NCBI GenBank assembly: GCA_964641415.1
Contig: CAZXMW010000014.1
Span: 1 to 64,000, forward strand
Source of the DNA: JAHECW01 sp964641415
GTDB lineage: Bacteria > Acidobacteriota > Thermoanaerobaculia > Thermoanaerobaculales > Sulfomarinibacteraceae
DNA length: 64,000 nt
Direction: 5' to 3'
Shown: positions 58,326-64,000 of the stretch, in pieces
Layout of the letters: every line of letters starts with the position of its first letter
How positions within the stretch are numbered: the first letter of the stretch is position 1
Position numbers and translations under genes: made by a program
Notes under the pieces: generated by a model
Told to the model about the DNA's origin: nothing
The model's database searches: none
Seen by the model: the letters and a program-made list of their open reading frames with translations, nothing else

Positions 58326-59686
58326 TGCATCCGTGGGTCGGCGCCGGCGACGACGACCGACGGCGGATCCTCGCCGAGCTCGGTCTGGATTCCATCGACG
58401 ATCTTTTCTCGTCGATTCCTCGACAGGTCCGCGTCGACCGCGTCGACCTCGACGACGCCTGCGACGAGGCGACGGTGCGCAACGCGCTGACCGCCATGGC
58501 CCTCGACTCGCTTTCGCCTGACTGCGTACCGTCGTTTCTCGGCGCCGGGGTCTACCGGCACGTCAACCCCGGCATCGTCGACGCCGTGCTGTCGCGGGCC
58601 GAGTTCTTCACCTCGTACACGCCGTATCAGCCCGAGATCACCCAGGGCACCCTGCAGGTGATCTTCGAGTTCCAGACGCTGATCTGCAGGCTGACCGGCA
58701 TGGAGGTCGCCAACGCATCGCTCTACGACGGCGCGACCGCTCTCGTTGAAGCGGTGCTCTTCGCGCATCGCGTCAAGCGCGGCAAAGTCGATCGGGTCAT
58801 TCTCGCGGAAACCGTGCACCCCATGTATCGCCGGGTGGTCGAGACCTACGCCGCTCCGGCCGGGCTCGACGTCGTCGTGGTTCCGGCCGGTGACGACGGG
58901 CGGACCGACCCGAAGGCGCTGCGTGCTGCTGCCGGCAACGACGCCGCCTGCTGCGTGGTGGTCCAGTCGCCCAACTTCCTCGGCGTCGTCGAAGACCTCC
59001 CCGCCATCGCCGACGCGGCGCACGACGTCGGCGCCCTCGCAATCCAGGTGGTCGCCGAGGCGGTCTCCCTCGGGCTGCTCGCCGGCGGCGGCGCGTTCGG
59101 CTTCGACGTCGTCTGCGGCGAGGCCCAGAGCTTCGGCGTCGCACCCGGATTCGGCGGGCCGCACCTCGGGATCTTCGCGTGCGCGCAGAAGAACATCCGT
59201 CAGATGCCCGGACGGCTGGTCGGCGAGACCGTCGACGGCAACGGCGACCGGGCCTTCTGCCTCACCCTGTCGACCCGCGAGCAGCACATCCGCCGGGCCA
59301 AAGCGACCTCGAACATCTGCACCAATCAGGGGCTGATGGCGCTCGCCGCCACGGTCTGGCTCGAGGCCGTCGGCGGCCGGGGCCTGCGTGAGCTCGCGAC
59401 CGCCTGTCTGTCCCGCGCCGAGGACCTCAAACGCCGCATCGCAAAGCTCGGCGGCGGCTGGCGGCTCGCCCACCCCGACGCACCGACCTTCAACGAGATC
59501 CACGTCGTGGGCCCGGCCCCCGGCGCAGAGCTGGTCACGAGGTTGGCCGCCGAAGGCATCCTGGCCGGAGTGCCGTCCCACACATGGGGCGGGTCGTGGC
59601 CCGACGGGCTCCTGCTCGCGGTCACCGAGCGCACGACGACCGCCGAGGTCGACGCTCTCATCGACGCCTGCGGGAGGATCTCGTGA
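58325..59686 (+). CDS. gcvPA: glycine dehydrogenase (decarboxylating) subunit 1
   Basis: 453 residues, the N-terminal half of the split P protein. Family phrases: FLGAGVYRHVNPGIVDAVLS, FFTSYTPYQPEITQGTLQVI and GFGGPHLGIFA. With subunit 2 it decarboxylates glycine and loads the aminomethyl group on GcvH. The split form is usual in Firmicutes, Thermotogae, Archaea and Acidobacteriota. GTGA overlap with gcvPB. Confidence 0.96.
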   Translation: MHPWVGAGDDDRRRILAELGLDSIDDLFSSIPRQVRVDRVDLDDACDEATVRNALTAMALDSLSPDCVPSFLGAGVYRHVNPGIVDAVLSRAEFFTSYTPYQPEITQGTLQVIFEFQTLICRLTGMEVANASLYDGATALVEAVLFAHRVKRGKVDRVILAETVHPMYRRVVETYAAPAGLDVVVVPAGDDGRTDPKALRAAAGNDAACCVVVQSPNFLGVVEDLPAIADAAHDVGALAIQVVAEAVSLGLLAGGGAFGFDVVCGEAQSFGVAPGFGGPHLGIFACAQKNIRQMPGRLVGETVDGNGDRAFCLTLSTREQHIRRAKATSNICTNQGLMALAATVWLEAVGGRGLRELATACLSRAEDLKRRIAKLGGGWRLAHPDAPTFNEIHVVGPAPGAELVTRLAAEGILAGVPSHTWGGSWPDGLLLAVTERTTTAEVDALIDACGRIS

Positions 59687-61164
59687 AACGCCGCGCACTG
59701 CGCTCCGAGCCGCTCATCTTCGAGCGCAACCCGGAACGGGCCCGGCGTCAGGGATTCCTGCTGCCGAGACTCGACGTTCCCGAGGTCGACCCGGCCACCG
59801 TCCTCCCGGCGGAGCTGCTGCGGGACCCCGACCCCGACTTCCCCGATGTCGGCGAGATGGAGGTCGTTCAGCACTTCCACCGCTTGAGTCAGCTCAACTA
59901 CGCGGTCGACGAGGGTCTCTACCCGCTCGGCTCGTGCACCATGAAGTACAACCCGCGGCTCAACGAGCAGACCGCTCGGCTGCCCGGGTTCGCCTCGGCC
60001 CACCCGCTGCAGCCGGCCGAGCAGGTCCAGGGCCTGATGCGGCTCATCTTCGAGCTCGAGCACGCCCTGTGCGCGATCACCGGCATGGCCGGCGTGACCC
60101 TTCAACCGGCGGCCGGCGCGCACGGCGAGCTCGCCGGGATCCTGATGATCCGCAAGGCGCTCGAGGCGCGGGGGGACGCGCGCGACATCGTGCTCGTCCC
60201 CGACTCCGCGCACGGCACCAACCCCGCGACTGCGGCGTTCGCCGGCTACCGGGCGGTCGAGATCCCCTCCGGCCCTGACGGCACGGTGGACATGGCGGCT
60301 CTCGACGAGCTCATGACCAACCGGGTCGCGGCCATCATGCTCACCGTGCCCAACACTCTCGGCGTTTTCGAGCACCGGATCGCCGACATCGCCCGGATCG
60401 TGCACAACCGCGGCGGCCTCATCTACATGGACGGCGCCAACCTCAACGCCTTCGCCGGGCTGGCCCAGCCCGGGCTCATGGGCGCCGACGCCATGCACAT
60501 CAACCTCCACAAGACCTTCTCGACCCCGCACGGTGGCGGTGGACCCGGGGCGGGCCCGGTGGTGGTCTCCGAAACCCTGGTGCCGCATCTCCCGGTGCCG
60601 CGGGTGGTGCAGAGCGGGGAACGTTTCGTCTGGGACACCGACGAGGCGGCCTCCATCGGCCCGATGCGCGGCTTCTACGGCAACTTCCTGATCCTGGTCC
60701 GGGCTCTGACCTACATCAGGAGCCTTGGCGCCGATGGGCTGCGCCAGATGTCCGAAACCGCGGTGCTCTACGCCAACCTGGTCCGCCATCGGCTCCGCGG
60801 CACCTACGCGCTGCCGTATCAATCGCCGACCCTTCACGAGGTCGTCTTCGACGACACCCGGCAGACCGTCAACGACGTCCACAACACCGACATCGCCAAA
60901 CGGCTGCTCGACTACGGCTTCCACCCGCCGACCATGTCGTTCCCGCTCGTCGTCCACGGCGCCCTCATGATCGAGCCGGCGGAGAGCGTGCCGCCGGAGG
61001 AGGTCGAGGCGTTCTGCGACGCCATGCTCGCCATCGCCCGCGAGGCCGAGGACAGCCCCGAGCTCGTCCGCTCGGCGCCCCACGATACTCCGGTCAGTCG
61101 GGTTGACGAGGTCCGCGCGGCGAGGAAGCTCAAGGTGCGGTGGACCCCGAATGGAGAAAGATGA
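59683..61164 (+). CDS. gcvPB: glycine dehydrogenase (decarboxylating) subunit 2
   Basis: 493 residues from GTG 59683, overlapping the gcvPA stop. It carries the pyridoxal-phosphate Lys in HINLHKTFSTPHGGGGPG, with YPLGSCTMKYNP and SAHGTNPATAAFAGY as family marks. Last gene of the glycine cleavage operon. The hairpin (CATCGCA copy 4) begins at its stop codon. No lipoamide dehydrogenase gene is nearby. Confidence 0.96.
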   Translation: MKRRALRSEPLIFERNPERARRQGFLLPRLDVPEVDPATVLPAELLRDPDPDFPDVGEMEVVQHFHRLSQLNYAVDEGLYPLGSCTMKYNPRLNEQTARLPGFASAHPLQPAEQVQGLMRLIFELEHALCAITGMAGVTLQPAAGAHGELAGILMIRKALEARGDARDIVLVPDSAHGTNPATAAFAGYRAVEIPSGPDGTVDMAALDELMTNRVAAIMLTVPNTLGVFEHRIADIARIVHNRGGLIYMDGANLNAFAGLAQPGLMGADAMHINLHKTFSTPHGGGGPGAGPVVVSETLVPHLPVPRVVQSGERFVWDTDEAASIGPMRGFYGNFLILVRALTYIRSLGADGLRQMSETAVLYANLVRHRLRGTYALPYQSPTLHEVVFDDTRQTVNDVHNTDIAKRLLDYGFHPPTMSFPLVVHGALMIEPAESVPPEEVEAFCDAMLAIAREAEDSPELVRSAPHDTPVSRVDEVRAARKLKVRWTPNGER

Positions 61165-61236
61165 ATGATGAATTTCATCGCAATGCTCCTGGATAGGTCT
61201 GCGATGTCATTCATAACTCGTCATTCATAATTACGA
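61161..61236. repeat. intergenic hairpin with CATCGCA core (copy 4)
   Basis: The left arm ATGAATGATGAATTTCATCG (61161-61180, then CA) and the right arm TGCGATGTCATTCATAACTC (from 61200) pair through CATCGCA/TGCGATG and the ATGAATGA/TCATTCAT repeats. A second TCATTCATAATTA copy extends the right arm. It starts at the gcvPB stop. Confidence 0.7.
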
Positions 61237-61390
61237 GATCGTGAGCCACGGCCCGCCGAGGTTGCCGCCGCGGCATTTCGGGCAGCGGATCGGCGGGTGG
61301 AGCGCCTTGCTGGAACGCTGAAATCCCCGATCATGCTCAGCGACCGGCAGGCCGAGCCAACCTGAGCGAACGCACCTCGGTCCCTCCCTC

Positions 61391-61420
61391 GACCCGCCTC
61401 CCCGCGAGGCGGGTCTCTTC
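61391..61420 (+). terminator. hairpin terminator, plus strand
   Basis: GACCCGCCTC (61391-61400) pairs perfectly with GAGGCGGGTC (61406-61415) around a 5-nt loop, followed by TCTTC. It lies 227 bp after gcvPB and could end that transcript or an unseen short one. Confidence 0.55.
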
Positions 61421-61461
61421 ATGTCAGACGCGTCTTGACCGATTGAGAACCCGTCGCGGCC

Positions 61462-62841
61462 TCAGAACGCTCCGTCGCTCCACGCGGACGCGTCGCCGCT
61501 TTCAAAACCGTCGATGAAGATGACGGTTTGTTCGCCGACGTCGCCGACCAATCGGGCAACCGCCACGTCTTCGCTCGTCGAGCCGGAAGAGTCGGCCCGC
61601 GTGAAACCAGCCACCACCAGGTCGCCGTCGGGAGCGATGTCGATGCCGTTCATTCTGTCTTCCTGGCCGAAGCCCATGTCAAAGATATGCTTCCCGGTGC
61701 CGTTGAACCCGACATCCGGGCTGCCGTCGGCCAGGAGCCGGACGACGGCAACGTCCCGCGTCGCCTCGCCTCCGGCGCCGATCTCGGTGAACCCCGCGAC
61801 GACGAGCTTACCGTCGAGCTGGCGCGCGATTCCTGTCGCGATGGCAAACGGCCCGCCGAGATCCACCGCTGCGACGCCCGCGGTTCCGAAGGCGGGATCG
61901 AATGATCCGTCGGCGAGATAGGCGGCGACGATGAACTCGGCGAGATCGACGCCGATGCCGCGGATCCCGGCGATCACGATCCGGTCGTCGGGGAGCAGCA
62001 CCATGTCGTACGCAATGTCGTCGAACCCGAAAAAGTCGGTGACCACGAGGCCGTTGACGCCAAACGCCGGGTCCGGTGATCCGTCGGCGAGCAGGCGCAC
62101 CAGCGCCAGGTCGAACTGGTCGCCGGTGCCGACGAAACCGGCGGCAACGATTTTGCCGTCGGGCTGGATCTTGACCGCCCGGAGGCCGTCGTACTGGCCG
62201 TCGAAGTCGAGCTGGACCCTGCCGACGGTCCCGAAGCCCGTCTCGTCGACTGTGCCGTCGGCGTTCCAACGGGTCAGTGCCAGATCGCGAGACAGGTTGC
62301 TCGACGAATTCGAGGCGAAGCCGACGCCGACGACCTTGCCGTCGGGCTGGATCGCGAGCCCATAGAGGAAGTCGATCTGGCCGAAATCGACGGGCTGAAA
62401 TCGGTCGAGCTCGGTCCCGTCCTGGGAAAGGCGCAGGACCCAGAAGTCCCGCTCCTGGCCGGTGTTGCAGCTGACCTGCGCGTAGCCGCCGGCGAGCAGG
62501 TCGCCGTTCTCGGCCCGCTCGGCGGTGAAGAACGATTCGGGAACGGCGCACCCCGGGTTCTGGTTGAAGAGCCAGCTGTCCAAAAGCACTCCTTCGGCGG
62601 TGAACGCGGCCATCCGCGCGCTCCGGTCGTTCGGGCTGCCACCATCCTGCGAGTCGCCGAACGTGAAAATCGTACCGTCGGTCGCCACGATGACGGCCCA
62701 CACCTGATCGTGGTCCTCGAAGCTCTGCGCGAGCCGGCCGTCGATGTCGAAGCTGGTGTCGAGAGCGCCGATCTCGGCCGCCACCGGCGCGGCGGCGACA
62801 AGCAGACAGATCGGTAACAGGGTCCGGATCCTTGTTCTCAT
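61462..62841 (-). CDS. secreted delta-60 repeat protein
   Basis: 459 residues. Signal peptide to about residue 22 (AAPVAAEIG). Seven or so delta-60 repeats follow, each with an IQPDGKIVVAG-type strand and an LADGSPDPAFG-type turn (seen as AIQPDGKVVGVGFAS and RLLADGSPDPAFGVNGLVV). These form a beta-propeller-like extracellular domain. The C-terminus, FIDGFESGDASAWSDGAF, shares its motif with the gingipain-like protein. Function unknown; probably surface or secreted. Confidence 0.85.
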   Translation of the reverse strand: MRTRIRTLLPICLLVAAAPVAAEIGALDTSFDIDGRLAQSFEDHDQVWAVIVATDGTIFTFGDSQDGGSPNDRSARMAAFTAEGVLLDSWLFNQNPGCAVPESFFTAERAENGDLLAGGYAQVSCNTGQERDFWVLRLSQDGTELDRFQPVDFGQIDFLYGLAIQPDGKVVGVGFASNSSSNLSRDLALTRWNADGTVDETGFGTVGRVQLDFDGQYDGLRAVKIQPDGKIVAAGFVGTGDQFDLALVRLLADGSPDPAFGVNGLVVTDFFGFDDIAYDMVLLPDDRIVIAGIRGIGVDLAEFIVAAYLADGSFDPAFGTAGVAAVDLGGPFAIATGIARQLDGKLVVAGFTEIGAGGEATRDVAVVRLLADGSPDVGFNGTGKHIFDMGFGQEDRMNGIDIAPDGDLVVAGFTRADSSGSTSEDVAVARLVGDVGEQTVIFIDGFESGDASAWSDGAF

Positions 62842-63096
62842 GATCGTCTTCCTTTCGATTCAAAGTCGGCCTGCTGGGCCGCGTTTGGGGGAATAGACGA
62901 AAACCGGGCGCGCAAACCCGCCATCATCCTGCGCAGAATCCTTCGAACGATTCGAGGCCTGGCGAGTTTGCCGGGCGGAGCCGACGAATGAATAGACCGA
63001 CCGGTTCCCGATGTTTGCAGGGGTGTCGTCAGAACGAAAAGGAGACCCGTCAATGTCCGCTCGCTGCCGACCCACAGACAACGATCGGGGACAGCC

Positions 63097-64000
63097 GTGA
63101 CCACGGGCAGCCGCTTTGCCCGGCTCGAGTCGCTCTTCCACCGCCTCGTGGACCTCGATGCCGAGGCCAGAGACGTCGAGCTCGCCGAGCTGTGTCGGAA
63201 CGACCCCGAGCTGGCCCAGACCCTGGCCGGTCTCCTCGCGGAGGCGGATGGGGACGTCCGGCTCCTCGATCCCGCCGGAGAAGGGGTCGAGACCGCCGAC
63301 CTCGAATTGCCGTTCGATGTCGGCCCATACCGGCTCGTCGAGCGGCTCGGCGAGGGCGGGATGGGCGAGGTCTACGCCGCCGAGCAGCGCGAGCCGATCC
63401 AGCGGCGGGTCGCCGTCAAGCTCGTGCGCACGGGATTGGGCGCCGCGTCCGTGCTGCGCCGGTTCGAGCTCGAGCGCCAGACCCTCGCCCGGATGAGCCA
63501 CCCCGGCATCGCGGGGGTCTTCGACGCAGGAATTGCGCCGGATGGACGGCCCTTCGTCATCATGGAGCTCGTCGACGGGTTGCCGGTGACCGCGTTCGCC
63601 GACGAACGCAGGCTGTCCACGCGTCACCGACTCCAGCTCTTCGCCGAGATCTGCGATGCGGTCCAGCACGCCCACACCAAGGGCGTCATCCACCGCGACC
63701 TCAAGCCGTCGAACATCCTGGTCGAGGACTCCGACGGCCGGCCGCGGCCGCGCGTCATCGACTTCGGCATCGCCAAGGCAGTCGAGGAGAATGTGGACGC
63801 CGGCGGCGGCGTGACCCGGATGGGAGACGTGGTGGGCACCCTCGAGTACATGAGCCCCGAGCAGGCGGCGGGCGACCCGCGGGTGGACGCCACCGCCGAT
63901 GTCTACTCACTGGGCTCGGTGCTCTACGAGCTGCTCGTCGGCGAAGTACCGCACCCGACGAGCGACGCGTCCCTCGACGAGGCGCTGCGAATGGTCCGGC
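63097..64000 (+). CDS. PknB-type Ser/Thr protein kinase, 3' truncated by window end
   Basis: At least 301 residues from GTG 63097; the gene continues past the window. About 75 helical residues precede the kinase domain. Motifs are complete as far as seen: Gly loop LGEGGMGEVYAA (from about 84), Lys108 in VAVKLV, catalytic Asp201 in HRDLKPSN, Asp222 in DFGIAK and the activation segment GTLEYMSPEQA. The N-terminal helical leader resembles those of kinases paired with ECF sigma factors in Acidobacteriota and Planctomycetes, but no sigma gene is next to it. It could phosphorylate targets read by the FHA proteins in this window. Confidence 0.93.
   Translation, partial: MTTGSRFARLESLFHRLVDLDAEARDVELAELCRNDPELAQTLAGLLAEADGDVRLLDPAGEGVETADLELPFDVGPYRLVERLGEGGMGEVYAAEQREPIQRRVAVKLVRTGLGAASVLRRFELERQTLARMSHPGIAGVFDAGIAPDGRPFVIMELVDGLPVTAFADERRLSTRHRLQLFAEICDAVQHAHTKGVIHRDLKPSNILVEDSDGRPRPRVIDFGIAKAVEENVDAGGGVTRMGDVVGTLEYMSPEQAAGDPRVDATADVYSLGSVLYELLVGEVPHPTSDASLDEALRMVR

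Noticed and set aside
61231..61422. 63-residue minus-strand frame with a CPKC motif near its end
   Set aside because: Single CxxC pair, no ribosome site, lies in a hairpin-rich spacer; possibly the remnant of a zinc-ribbon protein but not supportable.
1..64000. tRNA, rRNA and CRISPR arrays
   Set aside because: No T-loop/anticodon cloverleaf, rRNA-like stretch or regularly spaced direct repeats could be recognised by eye; a tRNAscan or covariance search would be decisive.

Overview
The window is about 70% GC with strong G/C third-position bias. It encodes a Gram-negative envelope: a TonB-dependent receptor, MlaE-type lipid transport, many lipobox proteins, an OmpA-family lipoprotein and a patatin with an outer-membrane barrel. 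A glycine-decarboxylase split into two subunits, a DeoC/RpiB bacterial microcompartment (BMC), oxygen-defence rubredoxin and rubrerythrin, delta-60-repeat and gingipain-like secreted proteins and PknB-type kinases together suggest Acidobacteriota (Thermoanaerobaculia-like) or a close neighbour. This placement is inference; there is no rRNA or other marker gene here. No tRNA, rRNA or CRISPR array was seen.

Layout. 0.1-8.8 kb: a secreted protein, a TatT-like lipoprotein and binding-protein pair divergent from an MMPL/RND transporter, a TonB receptor and a lipoprotein hydrolase closed by a clear terminator. 8.8-14.6 kb (minus): a seven-gene, almost gapless operon that joins a partner-switching module (FHA-GAF-SpoIIE phosphatase, RsbW-like kinase, STAS protein) to a complete MlaE/MlaF/MlaD/auxiliary-lipoprotein transporter, with three copies of a palindrome upstream. 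14.7-19.5 kb: two small lipoproteins, a rhomboid protease and an SLC13 permease with four RCK_C domains. 19.8-25.8 kb (minus): a BMC operon of the sugar-phosphate-utilising (SPU) type: TetR regulator, RpiB-like isomerase, DeoC aldolase, two BMC-T, one BMC-H and three BMC-P shell proteins, and a CoA-acylating aldehyde dehydrogenase. All three enzymes carry a similar N-terminal helix, and two intra-operon hairpins are present. 26-33.5 kb: CreD-like protein, lipoproteins, a YCF48 propeller, a TauE exporter, and a rubredoxin-GltB fusion followed by rubrerythrin. 33.6-36.9 kb: a gingipain-like secreted peptidase.

37.1-40.5 kb is a lower-GC accessory island: a 186-bp inverted-repeat element, a truncated DUF4393-like gene, a small membrane protein translationally coupled to a compact RHS-core protein, an XRE regulator, a HicB-HicA pair and a deleted IS1634-type transposase. 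It is bounded by a repeated copy of the 5' end of the patatin gene. 40.5-54.7 kb: patatin-barrel protein, hybrid sensor kinase, alcohol dehydrogenase, FHA-GGDEF cyclase, OmpA-family lipoprotein, BrkB protein, SYLF protein, ArsM and a LolC-like permease. 54.9-61.2 kb: M23 peptidase plus bactofilin-like pair, then gcvT-gcvH-gcvPA-gcvPB. 61.4-64 kb: a delta-60-repeat secreted protein and the start of a Ser/Thr kinase cut by the window end.

Two repeat themes cut across the window. Four intergenic hairpins have low-complexity, A/T-rich arms and a CATCGCA core, three of them with the matching TGCGATG in the other arm. Two secreted proteins share the C-terminal motif DGFESGD-x(1-2)-AWS. The most system-like novelty is the partner-switch plus Mla operon; next are the SPU compartment with its altered isomerase and the RHS-core island.
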